A DNA stretch of 64,000 nucleotides. It comes from Bacteroidaceae bacterium. GTDB lineage: Bacteria; Bacteroidota; Bacteroidia; Bacteroidales; Bacteroidaceae. Both the position numbers and the translations under genes were made by a program. A model generated the notes under the pieces. It saw only the letters and a list, made by a program, of their open reading frames with translations. It ran no database searches and was not told where the DNA came from. The DNA is taken from assembly GCA_017933995.1 (NCBI GenBank), contig JAGBKI010000007.1, forward strand, positions 1 through 64,000, written 5' to 3'. Positions 27,694 through 38,409 of this stretch are shown here, one piece after another. Each line of letters starts with the position of its first letter. Position 1 is the stretch's first letter.

Positions 27694-28770
27694 ATGACCA
27701 CCCCCACCAAGAGCGGCCTGCGCCGCGAAGACTTCCAAAAGGAAGTGCAGGGCAAGCCCGTAGACCTCTACTTCCTCACCAACGCCAGCGGCATGGAGGT
27801 CGCCGTCACCAACTACGGCGGCTCGCTCGTCGCCATTATGGTGCCCGACCGCGACGGCAACTACGCCAACGTCATCCAGGGCCACGACAACATCGACGAC
27901 TGCATCGCTTCGCCCGAACCGTTCCTCTCCACCCTTGTGGGTCGCTACGGCAACCGCATCGCGCGCGGCAAGTTCACCCTCAACGGCAAGGAGTACACCC
28001 TCGCCGTCAATAACGGCCCCAACCACCTCCACGGAGGCCCCACCGGCTTCCACGCTCGCGTTTGGGATGCCGAGCAGGTGAACCAGCAGACCCTCGTGCT
28101 GCGCTATGTCTCCGCCTACTATCAGGAGGGCTTCCCCGGCGAACTCACCATGACCGTGCGCTACACGCTCACCGACGACGACGAACTCGTCATCGACTAC
28201 CTCGGCACCACCAACAAGAAGACCGTCGTCAATATGACCTCCCACGGTTTCTTCTCGCTGGCCGGCATCGCCGACCCCACGCCCAGTGCTATGGACGTCG
28301 TCTGCCAGATCAACGCCGACTTCTACGTGCCCATCGACGATACCAGCATCCCCACCGGCGAAATCCGCAAAGTGGAGGGCACGCCCTTCGACTTCCGCAC
28401 ACCCAAGCCCGTCGGCCAGGACATCGACGCCGACGATGAGCAGATAAAGAACGGCGCAGGCTACGACCACTGCTACGTCCTCAACAAGAAGGAAGTAGGC
28501 GAACTCTCCTTCGCCGCCAAAATCGTAGAGCCGAAGAGCGGCCGCACGATGGAGGTTTACACCACCGAACCTGGTGTGCAGTTCTACAGCGACAACTGGG
28601 CCGACGGCTACCGTGGCCAGCACGGCGCCACCTTCGGACGCCGCAGCGCCCTCTGCTTTGAGGCGCAGCACTTCCCCGACAGCCCCAACAAGCCCCACTT
28701 CCCCAGCGTCGTCCTCCGTCCCGGCGAGGTCTACACGCAGAAGACAGTATATAAATTCGGCGTGGAATAA
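27694..28770 (+). CDS. galM: aldose 1-epimerase (mutarotase)
   Basis: Interconverts alpha and beta anomers of galactose/glucose ahead of galactokinase. 358 residues, with catalytic histidines in NHLHGGPTGFHARVWD and MTSHGFFSLAG and the catalytic Glu in TTEPGVQFYSDN. It heads the galM-transporter-galK module. The 120-base gap before it holds GGGGCTGATGGG / CCCATTCACCCC repeats. Confidence 0.95.
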   Translation: MTTPTKSGLRREDFQKEVQGKPVDLYFLTNASGMEVAVTNYGGSLVAIMVPDRDGNYANVIQGHDNIDDCIASPEPFLSTLVGRYGNRIARGKFTLNGKEYTLAVNNGPNHLHGGPTGFHARVWDAEQVNQQTLVLRYVSAYYQEGFPGELTMTVRYTLTDDDELVIDYLGTTNKKTVVNMTSHGFFSLAGIADPTPSAMDVVCQINADFYVPIDDTSIPTGEIRKVEGTPFDFRTPKPVGQDIDADDEQIKNGAGYDHCYVLNKKEVGELSFAAKIVEPKSGRTMEVYTTEPGVQFYSDNWADGYRGQHGATFGRRSALCFEAQHFPDSPNKPHFPSVVLRPGEVYTQKTVYKFGVE

Positions 28771-28892
28771 GAGCGCACTACAACGCAAACACAATTAATT
28801 CACTTAAATACTAATCAACGAAACAGGAAGCACCAGCACAGAAATGGGCACAAGCACCAACAGCCGTTTCCTGTTTCCAACAATCACAAACC

Positions 28893-30179
28893 ATGGCAAA
28901 ACAAGCTAAACAATGGGGAGCCATCATCGTGATGATTGCGCTCTTCGCCATGATTGCCTTCGTGACGAACCTCTGCACGCCGATGGCAACCATCATCAAG
29001 AACCAGGGTGAAATCAGCAACGTGCTGGCCCAGATCGGCAACTACGGCAACTTCGTGGCCTACCTCGTGATGGGTATCCCCGCCGGTATGCTCATCGCCA
29101 AGTTCGGCTACAAGAAGACGGCCCTCATCGGCCTCGTTGTGGGCATCGTGGGCATCCTCATCCAGTGGGCCAGCGGCCTCATCGACGCAGGCGACGGCTC
29201 GAACATCGGCGTCGTCTTCGGCGTTTACCTGCTGGGTGCTTTCATCAGCGGCCTGACGATGTGTATCCTCAACTGCGTGGTGAACCCGATGCTCAACCTG
29301 CTGGGCGGCGGCGGCAACGCCGGCAACCAGCTCATCCAGATTGGCGGCGTGTTCAACTCGACGGCTGCCGTATGCTGCTACATCCTGATGGGCGCGCTCA
29401 TCGCCGACGCCACCAAGGCCAAGATTGCCGATGCCACGCCCGCCCTGATGATTGCCCTGGCCATCTTCGCCATCGCCTTCGTCGTCATCCTCTTCACCAA
29501 GATTGAAGAGCCCGAGCAGGCCCCCGTCGAGGTGAGCCTGGTCAAGGGCGCGATGAGCTACCGCCACTTCGCCCTCGGCGCCCTCGCCATCTTCCTCTAT
29601 ATGGGTATCGAGGTCGGCGTGCCCAACTACGTGCTGCAGTATCTCACCTCCGGCGACGAGGCCCACGGCTTTGCCGCTATCAGTGCCGGTGTGGCCGGTC
29701 TGCTGGTGGCCGTCTACTGGTTTATGATGCTCGTAGGCCGCTTCGTCGGCGCCGCTATCGGCAGCAAGGTGAGCAGCCGCGCCATGGTCACCACGGTGAG
29801 CATCGCCACCCTCGTGCTCGTGCTGGGCGGTATGTTCGCCCCCTCGGACGTGCTGGTGAACTTCCCCGGCGTGGACTGGGGCAAGCTGGAACTCATCTGG
29901 CAGGAAATCCCCGTGGGCATCTTCCTCTTCCTGCTGGTCGGCCTGTGCACCAGCGTGATGTGGGGCGCCATCTTCAACATGGCCGTTGAGGGTCTGGGCA
30001 AGTACACCGCCATCGCCTCCGGCATCTTCATGACGATGGTGTTCGGCTGCGCCGTGATGATGGCCATCCAGGGCTGGGTTGCCGACCTCACCGACTACAT
30101 CACCAGTTTCTGGGTTGTAGTCTTCTGCGCCGCCTACATCCTCTTCTACGCCCTCGTCGGCAGCCGCGTAAAGAAATAA
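28893..30179 (+). CDS. MFS sugar transporter (glucose/galactose type)
   Basis: 428 residues with about 12 transmembrane helices. NPMLNLLGGGGNAGNQLIQIGG and the early GYKKTALIG loop are characteristic of the FucP/GluP branch of the major facilitator superfamily, proton-linked sugar symporters of the inner membrane. Its position between galM and galK argues for galactose (possibly also glucose) uptake. Confidence 0.9.
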   Translation: MAKQAKQWGAIIVMIALFAMIAFVTNLCTPMATIIKNQGEISNVLAQIGNYGNFVAYLVMGIPAGMLIAKFGYKKTALIGLVVGIVGILIQWASGLIDAGDGSNIGVVFGVYLLGAFISGLTMCILNCVVNPMLNLLGGGGNAGNQLIQIGGVFNSTAAVCCYILMGALIADATKAKIADATPALMIALAIFAIAFVVILFTKIEEPEQAPVEVSLVKGAMSYRHFALGALAIFLYMGIEVGVPNYVLQYLTSGDEAHGFAAISAGVAGLLVAVYWFMMLVGRFVGAAIGSKVSSRAMVTTVSIATLVLVLGGMFAPSDVLVNFPGVDWGKLELIWQEIPVGIFLFLLVGLCTSVMWGAIFNMAVEGLGKYTAIASGIFMTMVFGCAVMMAIQGWVADLTDYITSFWVVVFCAAYILFYALVGSRVKK

Positions 30180-30383
30180 TAAATAAAAAATAAAAGTTAA
30201 AAGGTGAGTTACCGTTTGCCCTTGTAATCACTACCGCTTGCGGTAACTCAACTTTTACTTTTTAACTTTTAACCAAAAAACAAGTTCTGAAAGTTAAAAG
30301 CCACGTTTCCGCCAGCCGCCGCAATCCGCGCCGCAGACAGTAACTCAACTTTTACTTTTTAACTTTTAACTTTTAACTAAAAA
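30180..30383. repeat. two R5-type inverted simple repeats, transporter-galK gap
   Basis: Two consecutive modules, each with AAAAGTTAAAAG words on the left and TAACTCAACTTTTACTTTTTAAC words on the right, around different GC-rich spacers. The first spacer includes the short hairpin CTACCGCTTGCGGTAA. Confidence 0.7.
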
Positions 30384-30385
30384 AT

Positions 30386-31546
<1,161 letters not shown>

Positions 31547-31621
31547 ACGACGGAAAGCTATACCGTATTATATATACGCGCGCGAAGCTTTTTGCAAACC
31601 AACGTGCGGCGTTCTAAAGGA

Positions 31622-31655
31622 AAATCCCCGCTGAGCGATTGCTTAGCGGGGATTT
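31622..31655 (+). terminator. terminator of galK
   Basis: Stem AAATCCCCGCT / AGCGGGGATTT with a 12-base loop, followed by TCTTTGTGTTG. It lies about 75 bases past the galK stop. Confidence 0.75.
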
Positions 31656-31675
31656 CTTTGTGTTGTACAATTGAA

Positions 31676-31860
31676 CCCAAATCGGTCATTAGACCAACGG
31701 GAATGTTTCTATGTTTGTCTTTTTGCAGGAGAATGGCTTTTCTTTTGGTGTCTTTTGGCTGATGTCCGCTCGGCTTAGCCCGCTATGCCTTCGCAGCCAT
31801 CAACCAAAAGCCCCACAAAATAAAATCCATTCTCCTACAAACTCTAATGACCGATTTGGG
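31676..31860. mobile_element. R3, 185-bp MITE-like element with target-site repeat
   Basis: Bounded by perfect 17-bp terminal inverted repeats CCCAAATCGGTCATTAG (31676-31692 and 31844-31860) and flanked on both sides by the pentamer TTGAA (31671-31675, 31861-31865). The copy at 50197-50381 is the same length and, read in reverse complement, about 90% identical by eye. It encodes no protein, so it would need a transposase in trans. Confidence 0.8.
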
Positions 31861-31877
31861 TTGAACGGTGGGGGCTG

Positions 31878-34310
31878 TTACACGTTGCCGACGCGCATGA
31901 TGTCGGCAAAGACGCCAGCAGCGGTAACGTCGGCCCCGGCGCCGTAGCCTTGGATGAGCATAGGATACTCGCGGTAGCGCGCTGTGGTGAGGAGGATGAT
32001 GTTGTTAGACCCTTCTATGTTGTAGAAAGGATGGTCGGCGGCAATCTCACGCAGTCCCACTGTGCCACGCCCGTCGGCCCAGGTGGCGACGTATCGCCAG
32101 TGCTTGCCTTCGGCTTCGAGACGTCGGCGCTCGGTCTCGAACGAAGCGTCGAGGACGGGCAACTGCGCCCAGAAGGTTTCGGTGTCGGCTTCGAAAAGGG
32201 CGGCGGGCAAGAAGGGCTGTGCCTCGATGTCGGCGGTCTCGACACGATAGCCGCTCTCACGCGCCAAGATAGTGAGTTTGCGGATTACGTCTTTGCCGCT
32301 GAGGTCGATGCGCGGGTCGGGTTCACTGTAGCCCTGCTCTTTGGCGCGACGCACGGCTTCGGAGAACGGTACGTCAGCGCTGAGGGCGTTGAAGACGAAG
32401 TTGAGCGTGCCGCTGAGCACGGCCTCGATGCGCAGTATTTTGTCGCCGCTGCCAGTGAGGTCGCGGATGGTGTTGATGATGGGCAGCCCAGCACCAACGT
32501 TAGTCTCGAAGAGGAACTTCACTCCGCGTTCGCGTGCCGTCTGCTTGAGCCGCAGGTAGCGCGCAAACTCGGACGAGGCCGCCACCTTGTTGGCCGTAAC
32601 AATGCTGACGTTGCACGAGAGCAACTCTTCGTAGCGCGCGGCGACCTCCTCGGAGGCGGTGCAGTCGACAAACACGCTGTTGTAGAGGTTCATCTCCTTG
32701 ATCTGCTCCACCATCCCAGCGATGCCAGCTTGCGGGTGCGAGCGCAGCAGGTCTTCGTAATGGCCGGGGCAGGGTTCGAGACCATCGGCGTTGTAGGCGG
32801 CACAGCGCGTGGTGGTGATACCCGCCACGTTGATTTTCAGCGCACGCTCTTTGAGCAGGCTTTCGCGCGCCGCCTCAATCTGCCGCAGCAGACTGCCGCC
32901 CACGGTGCCCGTGCCGCAGAGGAAGACGTTGAGATCCTGGTGCTGGCTGAGGAAGAAGCTGTCGTGCAGCACGCTGAGCGCCTTGCGCAGCTGCGACGCA
33001 GCTACAACAAGCGAGATGTTCAGCTCCAGCGCACCCGTAGCTGAAGCGTTCACACTGATGCCGTTGCGCCCCAAGGTGGTAAACAACCGCCCCATGATGC
33101 CTGGCACCTGTTTCATATACTCGCCCACGACAGCGACGGTGGCCAGGCTCTCGGCCAGGCGCGCGGGGTTCATCGACCCCTCGGCTATTTCGCGGGCGAA
33201 CTCGCTGTCCAGCTCTTCGCAGGCGCGCCGCCCGTCCTCGGGTCGCACGCAGAGCGAAGTGCTGGTCTCTGAACTGGTCTGCGCCACCATGAAGACGCTG
33301 ATGCCCGCCGAGGCCAAACGCCCAAAGATGCGGCGGTTGATGCCCGTCACGCCCACCATCGACATACCACTGACGGTAACCATGCTTGTTTCGTTCACGC
33401 TCGAAATGCCGCGCACGGGTGTCTTCGCAGGCGCGGCGTCGGCGCGGATGACGCTACCGGGATGCGCTGGGTGGAATGTGTTCTTGACGTAGATGGGGAT
33501 GTCCTTCGTGCGGACGGGGTAGATGGTAGGCGGGTAGACCACCTTCGCGCCGAAGTTGCAAAGCTCCGTGGCTTCCTCGTAGGAGAGTTCGGGGATGGTG
33601 TACGCCGAGGGTATGACGCGCGGATCGGCTGTCATAAAACCGTCCACATCCGTCCATATTTCGAGTGCCTCGGCATCGAGTGCGGCGGCGATGATGGCAG
33701 CGGTGTAGTCCGAACCTCCGCGCCCCAGCGTGGTGGTGACACCCGTCGCGGCGTCGCGGCTGATGAAGCCGCCCACCACGGCAATGTCGGGCAGTGTGGC
33801 GAAGGCATCGCGCACCAGGGCGTTAGTGGTGTCGAAGTCCACAAGGTTCTCGCGCCCACGCCGCACGGTCTTGACGAACGAGCGCGCGTCGTAGCGCACC
33901 GCCCCTGGTAGGACTGTAGCCACGAGGTGCGACGAGAGACGCTCGCCGTAGGACATCACTGCATCGGCAGTCTTGGGCGTGAGGTCTTCGGTGAGGAAGA
34001 TGCCTTGCAGGATACTCTCTAAGTCCGACAGCCGACGGCCCATCACAGCCTCTAACTCATTCTGTCGCCCAGCGGGAGCACAGTCGCGCACCATCTGGAG
34101 GTGGCGCTGGCGTATGGCCGCCGCTGTGTCGCGATAGGCAGCGTCGCCCTGGCAGGCCTGGCGGGAGGCTTGTATGAGTTGGTCGGTCACACCGTGGAGC
34201 GCACTGACCACGACAATTACGGGCTTGGGGGCGCGCTCAACGATGCGGCGCACTTCCCTGAGGCTTTCGGGCGTGCCCACAGACGAGCCGCCGAACTTGA
34301 GGACTTTCAC
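31878..34310 (-). CDS. thrA: bifunctional aspartokinase / homoserine dehydrogenase
   Basis: 810 residues. The N-terminal kinase begins MKVLKFGGSSVGTPESL. Paired ACT regulatory domains sit near residues 310-460 (e.g. VTGINRRIFGRLASAGISVF). The C-terminal homoserine dehydrogenase shows the NAD(P) motif CGTGTVGGSLL, the GSGDKI region and GYSEPDPRIDLSGKDVIRK. It catalyses the first and third steps from aspartate toward threonine/methionine. The start is a GTG at 34310. thrB and thrC are not adjacent. Instead ackA lies 27 bases upstream on the same strand. Confidence 0.96.
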   Translation of the reverse strand: MKVLKFGGSSVGTPESLREVRRIVERAPKPVIVVVSALHGVTDQLIQASRQACQGDAAYRDTAAAIRQRHLQMVRDCAPAGRQNELEAVMGRRLSDLESILQGIFLTEDLTPKTADAVMSYGERLSSHLVATVLPGAVRYDARSFVKTVRRGRENLVDFDTTNALVRDAFATLPDIAVVGGFISRDAATGVTTTLGRGGSDYTAAIIAAALDAEALEIWTDVDGFMTADPRVIPSAYTIPELSYEEATELCNFGAKVVYPPTIYPVRTKDIPIYVKNTFHPAHPGSVIRADAAPAKTPVRGISSVNETSMVTVSGMSMVGVTGINRRIFGRLASAGISVFMVAQTSSETSTSLCVRPEDGRRACEELDSEFAREIAEGSMNPARLAESLATVAVVGEYMKQVPGIMGRLFTTLGRNGISVNASATGALELNISLVVAASQLRKALSVLHDSFFLSQHQDLNVFLCGTGTVGGSLLRQIEAARESLLKERALKINVAGITTTRCAAYNADGLEPCPGHYEDLLRSHPQAGIAGMVEQIKEMNLYNSVFVDCTASEEVAARYEELLSCNVSIVTANKVAASSEFARYLRLKQTARERGVKFLFETNVGAGLPIINTIRDLTGSGDKILRIEAVLSGTLNFVFNALSADVPFSEAVRRAKEQGYSEPDPRIDLSGKDVIRKLTILARESGYRVETADIEAQPFLPAALFEADTETFWAQLPVLDASFETERRRLEAEGKHWRYVATWADGRGTVGLREIAADHPFYNIEGSNNIILLTTARYREYPMLIQGYGAGADVTAAGVFADIMRVGNV

Positions 34311-34337
34311 GGGCTTGGAGTGTCTTGGGATTTTAGT

Positions 34338-35528
34338 TCAGACGAGGGCGAGCGTGTCGCGGGCGATAAGCAGTTCCTCGTCGGTGGGGATGACGCAGAC
34401 GGTGACGGGGCTGTCGGGAGTGGAGATGACGGCCTCCTCGCCGTTCACGCTGCGGTTCTTCTCGACGTCGAGACGGATTCCGAGGAATTCCATATCGGTG
34501 CAGGCGGCCTCGCGCACGTCCCACTGGTGCTCGCCGACGCCTGCGGTGAAGACAACGATGTCGACACCGCCCATGGCTGCGGCGTAACTGCCGATGTACT
34601 TCTTGATGCGGTAGTTGTACATATCGAGAGCCACCTTGCAACGCTCGTTGCCGGCCTCGATGGCTGCGCCGATTTCGCGCATGTCGCTCGACACGCCGGT
34701 GAAGCCCTTCATTCCGCTCTGCTTGTTCAGCAGGTCGTTGGCCTGCTGGGTGGTGAGCCCTTCCTTTTCCATAATGGTGAGGATGGCGGAGGAGTCGATG
34801 TCGCCGGTGCGCGTGCCCATCATCAGACCTTCGAGGGGCGTGAGACCCATCGAGGTGTCGACGCACTTGCCGTGCTTGACGGCACTGATGCTGGCGCCGT
34901 TGCCGATGTGGCAGGTGATGATTTTCTTCTCCGTCACGTCGACGCCGAGGAACTCGCCCACGCGGGCGGTGACGAAGCGGTGGCTGGTGCCGTGCGCGCC
35001 GTAGCGGCGAATGTGGTAGTCGGTGTAGTACTTGTAGGGCAGGGCGTAGTAGTAGGCGTGGGGCGGCATCGTCTGGTGGAAGGCGGTGTCAAAGACGAAC
35101 ACCTGCTTGAGGTCGGGCAGCAGTGCCTTGACGGCTTCGTAGCCCTTGAGGTGGGCGGGGCTGTGGAGGGGTGCGAGACCCATGAAGGGCTTCCAGCCTT
35201 CGAGCATCTCGGGTGTGACGACCTGGCTCTCCGTGTAGGTGCCTCCGGCCACGATGCGGTGGCCCGCTGCGCTGATTTCGTCGAGGCTCTTCAGGGCGCC
35301 GACTTCAGGCGAGAGCAGCGTGTCGAACATCAGGCGTATGCCCTCGGTGTGGGTGGGCAACGCGGCCTCCTGGATGCGGGTCTCGCCAGTGGGGAGTTTG
35401 TACTTGATGAACGCGCCGTCGAGGCCGATTTTCTCGATGCCTCCGGCGGCAAGCACGGTCTCGGTCTCCATCGCGTAGAGTTTGTACTTGATGGACGACG
35501 AGCCGCAGTTGATGACAAGGATTTTCAT
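34338..35528 (-). CDS. ackA: acetate kinase
   Basis: Makes ATP from acetyl phosphate in fermentation. 396 residues starting at the ATG 35528 (MKILVINCGSSSIKYKLY, the adenosine/phosphate-binding N-terminus). Also FDTAFHQTMPPHAYYYALP, CHIGNGASISAV and VFTAGVGEH. The usual partner pta is not adjacent. Confidence 0.96.
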   Translation of the reverse strand: MKILVINCGSSSIKYKLYAMETETVLAAGGIEKIGLDGAFIKYKLPTGETRIQEAALPTHTEGIRLMFDTLLSPEVGALKSLDEISAAGHRIVAGGTYTESQVVTPEMLEGWKPFMGLAPLHSPAHLKGYEAVKALLPDLKQVFVFDTAFHQTMPPHAYYYALPYKYYTDYHIRRYGAHGTSHRFVTARVGEFLGVDVTEKKIITCHIGNGASISAVKHGKCVDTSMGLTPLEGLMMGTRTGDIDSSAILTIMEKEGLTTQQANDLLNKQSGMKGFTGVSSDMREIGAAIEAGNERCKVALDMYNYRIKKYIGSYAAAMGGVDIVVFTAGVGEHQWDVREAACTDMEFLGIRLDVEKNRSVNGEEAVISTPDSPVTVCVIPTDEELLIARDTLALV

Positions 35529-35564
35529 GGTGCTGTTATGTCTTAATTTGTTTCGTTCAGCGTG

Positions 35565-35572
35565 CAAAAGTA
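35565..35572 (-). promoter_or_regulatory. -7 box upstream of ackA
   Basis: TACTTTTG on the minus strand, 36 bases before the ATG. No clear -33 TTTG. Confidence 0.45.
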
Positions 35573-35640
35573 GCACATTTCCCGCAGATTATACCCGCTG
35601 CGGCGGGCTTTGTGCTCCGTAAAGTGTCGGCGGAGATACG

Positions 35641-35674
35641 CAATCATCCCCGCCGCTGTGCGACGGGGATGATT
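35641..35674 (-). terminator. hairpin after the OmpA-family gene
   Basis: 12-bp stem CAATCATCCCCG / CGGGGATGATTG with a 10-base loop, about 30 bases past the OmpA-family stop. The minus-strand tail is not T-rich, so its strength is uncertain. Confidence 0.5.
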
Positions 35675-35703
35675 GGTTGTGCAGGCCGTAGCCATTTCGG
35701 ATG

Positions 35704-36882
35704 TTATTCCTCTACAGTCTTAGCCTCGATACGTACAAGGCGGTTCTTGTCGTTTTCGTTGGGATAGGGCTGTACGGTGTCGCCCTTGTAGTCTACGGTA
35801 ATCTTGCTGCGGTCAAAGCCGTATTCCGTAACCAGCTGATCGGCCACAGCCTCGGCACGCTGCTTCGAAAGTGCGAGGTTGCGCGGCGCCTTGCCCGTTC
35901 CCTTGTCGGCGTAGCCCGTCACGATGACACGGGCGTTGCTGCGGGAGTTGAGCCAATTGCCCATAGCACGGAGCTTGCTGGCTGCTTCGGGGTTGATGTC
36001 GGTCTTGGCCATCTGGAAGAACAGGTCGACAGTGTTTTCTTCGGGCACAAAAGCGGGTACGACGGGTTCGGGTTCAGGCTCGGGCACCACAACAGGTTCG
36101 GGCTCGGGTTCGGGAATAACGACAGGCTCGGGTTCGGGTTCCGGCTCGGGGATAACGACAGGTTCGGGCACTGGCACGGGTTCTACCACGGGAGCGGGCT
36201 TTTTCTTAAAGCCAAACTTGTAGCGCAGGCCGAGCATAGCCGTGAGCTGCCAGTCGTGGTCGCCGCCGCGCTTGGCGTTGAAGCGGTCGTTGAGGTTGTT
36301 CATGTCGACCTCAAGGTTCACACCCCAATGCTTGGCCACATTGGCCTCAACCATCGCGCCCAGGCGGAAGTTGTGGGAGTAGCGGTTGTCTGTCCAAGTA
36401 AAGGCTTTCGACGGACGACGAACGTTACCGGCTGCATCGGTGTAGTCAGCGGGCAGGTCATCAATGTCCCAGACGTAGTTGAGGCCGACACCGGCAATGA
36501 GATATGCGTCAAGCAGGCGCGGGCAGCAAGTCTTCTTGCGGAAGATGTTGGTCACGTTGATCATCAGGTCGATGTCGCCCGTAAAGAACTTGAAGTCGGT
36601 TTCACCAGTGGGCTTGAACTTGCGACCGGCAGCGGTCTTGGAGTTAATACCCATGGCGTGGAGGCGCGCACCGACTATCGGCGAGAACTGGCCACCAATC
36701 TGCACGCCACCGATGGGCGTGATGAGCTTACCGTAGTTGTAGTTTGTGAACGTGAGCTGGGCACCGCCCTGCAAACCCACGAAGCCGTAGGGATAAGGCT
36801 CGTAGTCCATGCTGCACTGTGCGTGTGCCGTTGTGCCGAGCAGCAAGGCAGCTGCAACGAGTGCGAGTGTCTTAATTTTCAT
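35704..36882 (-). CDS. OmpA-family outer membrane protein with Pro-Glu-Val linker
   Basis: 392 residues. Signal peptide [22 protein letters not shown], an eight-strand-type N-terminal domain (about 22-245), a low-complexity linker of PEPEPEPVV repeats (about 250-300), then a peptidoglycan-binding OmpA domain ([32 protein letters not shown]..., [11 protein letters not shown]). It tethers the outer membrane to the cell wall. A strong promoter precedes it and a hairpin follows, so it is likely monocistronic and abundant. Confidence 0.93.
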   Translation of the reverse strand: MKIKTLALVAAALLLGTTAHAQCSMDYEPYPYGFVGLQGGAQLTFTNYNYGKLITPIGGVQIGGQFSPIVGARLHAMGINSKTAAGRKFKPTGETDFKFFTGDIDLMINVTNIFRKKTCCPRLLDAYLIAGVGLNYVWDIDDLPADYTDAAGNVRRPSKAFTWTDNRYSHNFRLGAMVEANVAKHWGVNLEVDMNNLNDRFNAKRGGDHDWQLTAMLGLRYKFGFKKKPAPVVEPVPVPEPVVIPEPEPEPEPVVIPEPEPEPVVVPEPEPEPVVPAFVPEENTVDLFFQMAKTDINPEAASKLRAMGNWLNSRSNARVIVTGYADKGTGKAPRNLALSKQRAEAVADQLVTEYGFDRSKITVDYKGDTVQPYPNENDKNRLVRIEAKTVEE

Positions 36883-36917
36883 GATGTATTTGGGTTAGAA
36901 TTATTATCAGTGTCGGC

Positions 36918-36949
36918 AAAAGTACGCCTTTTATAGAAAATTAGCAAAT
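36918..36949 (-). promoter_or_regulatory. promoter of the OmpA-family gene
   Basis: -33 TTTG (36946-36949) and -7 TACTTTTG (36918-36925) on the minus strand with a 20-base spacer, a full Bacteroidetes promoter match, 36 bases before the ATG. Confidence 0.8.
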
Positions 36950-36975
36950 GCCACCCCGATTTTTTACTTCTTTAT

Positions 36976-37680
36976 TCATTCGGACGGGGAAACGCCAGCG
37001 AGTGCACCAACCAGCGACGGCCACGGCTCTGCTTGGGGCCAAGGCGCGCTGACATCTACTTGCACATGGCTCACGGGGTGTTCAAAGCTGACACTGCGGG
37101 CATGGAGCGAAATGGAGCCGTCGGGATTGGAACGGGGAGCGCCATACTTGAGGTCGCCCTTGATTGGGTGGCCAATGGCTGCGAGTTGGCAGCGTATCTG
37201 GTGGTGACGGCCTGTGTGGAGACGGATTTCGAGAAGCGAATAGCGCTCGCCGTCGGCCACGCGGCGGTAGTCGAGCACGGCACGCTTGCTGCCGGGGCGT
37301 TCCGTGGCGTGGGCGTAGCTCTTATTCTGGCGTTCGTTGCGCGTGAGGTAGTGCTCCAGCGTGTGCCACTGGGCATCGGCCTCGCCGTCCATGCGTGCCA
37401 CGACGGCGTAATAGGTTTTCCGCACTTTCCCATCGCGAAACAAGGTGGTCATACGGGTCAGCGCCTTGCTCGTGCGAGCCAGCACCACCACGCCACCCAC
37501 GGGGCGGTCCAGCCGGTGGGGCAGTCCCAAGAACACCTCGCCAGGCTTGTGGTACTTCTCCTTGATATACGCGCGCGCGGTGTCGGCCAGTGTCGTGTCG
37601 CCGGTCTTGTCGCCCTGCACAATTTCGCCTGGCGCTTTGCTGACAAGGAGCAGGTGGTTATCCTCGTAGAGTACGGTCAT
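36976..37680 (-). CDS. RluA-family RNA pseudouridine synthase
   Basis: 234 residues from the ATG at 37680, which overlaps the nitroreductase stop as ATGA. The catalytic motif is PHRLDRPVGG (Asp nucleophile), with the later LHTGRHHQIRCQLA and GDLKYGA typical of RluA/RluC/RluD. The N-terminal S4 domain of RluC/D is missing, so it is a short-form enzyme. The target uridine in rRNA or tRNA cannot be told. Confidence 0.9.
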   Translation of the reverse strand: MTVLYEDNHLLLVSKAPGEIVQGDKTGDTTLADTARAYIKEKYHKPGEVFLGLPHRLDRPVGGVVVLARTSKALTRMTTLFRDGKVRKTYYAVVARMDGEADAQWHTLEHYLTRNERQNKSYAHATERPGSKRAVLDYRRVADGERYSLLEIRLHTGRHHQIRCQLAAIGHPIKGDLKYGAPRSNPDGSISLHARSVSFEHPVSHVQVDVSAPWPQAEPWPSLVGALAGVSPSE

Positions 37681-38351
37681 GCCCAAACGACTTTATGAGG
37701 CGCGGCGCCCAGTTCAAAATGATATTTCACGATGCCAAGGTCTATTTTGGCGTAGAAGCCCCATCGCGCCTTGGCTTCCACCGTACCGTCAGGGCGCAGC
37801 GCAAAGCGGAATTTCTGTTGGTTGACGGCTGTGGGGGCAAGCAGCGCGGCCTCAACGCCACAGCGGAACCATTCGGGGGCATCGGCCTCAACGGGCGTGG
37901 CCACAACGTCGGCATATTGCTTGATGCGGTGGCCTGCACCCTGTGTCGTGCCGTAGCCGAGGCTGATGACGCAGCGCAAACGGTCACCGGGAGCAAGACT
38001 GACGCGCTCGGCATTTTTTGTATAGGTCAGCGCCACCCAGCAGGTGTTCAGTCCGAGCGTCTGAGCGAGCAACACAAGTTGCTCACCCCAATATCCGATG
38101 CGCTCGTCCAAATCGGGGGCTTTCGCTCCGGCCAACACGAGGTAGTCGCGCACGCCCCGGAACTTGCCGTAGTGGGCCAGGAAACCAGCGAAGGCCGAAG
38201 GGTCGTTTTCAACGAGCTGTATGTTCAGCCCGCCCTCGGCGTTGGCACGGGCAATGGCCTGCTGCAAAGCGGCGCGAGCGTCGTCGGCGAGCGGGCGGTC
38301 GTGGTAGCTGCGCACGCTGTGGCGCGCGGCGATGGCTTCAAGGAGTGTCAT
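37677..38351 (-). CDS. nitroreductase-family flavoprotein
   Basis: 224 residues. An N-terminal AIAARHSVRSY (FMN-binding Arg-His-Ser-x-Arg motif) and the C-terminal KIDLGIVKYHFELGA fit the FMN-dependent nitroreductase fold of NAD(P)H oxidoreductases. The middle LLAQTLGLNTCWVAL is also typical. Substrate unknown. It is translationally coupled to the pseudouridine synthase. Confidence 0.85.
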   Translation of the reverse strand: MTLLEAIAARHSVRSYHDRPLADDARAALQQAIARANAEGGLNIQLVENDPSAFAGFLAHYGKFRGVRDYLVLAGAKAPDLDERIGYWGEQLVLLAQTLGLNTCWVALTYTKNAERVSLAPGDRLRCVISLGYGTTQGAGHRIKQYADVVATPVEADAPEWFRCGVEAALLAPTAVNQQKFRFALRPDGTVEAKARWGFYAKIDLGIVKYHFELGAAPHKVVWA

Positions 38352-38409
38352 GGTGGTTAAGGTTATTCTTAGAAAAAAAAATGGAAGGGATGGCGGGAGA
38401 ATTAAGACG

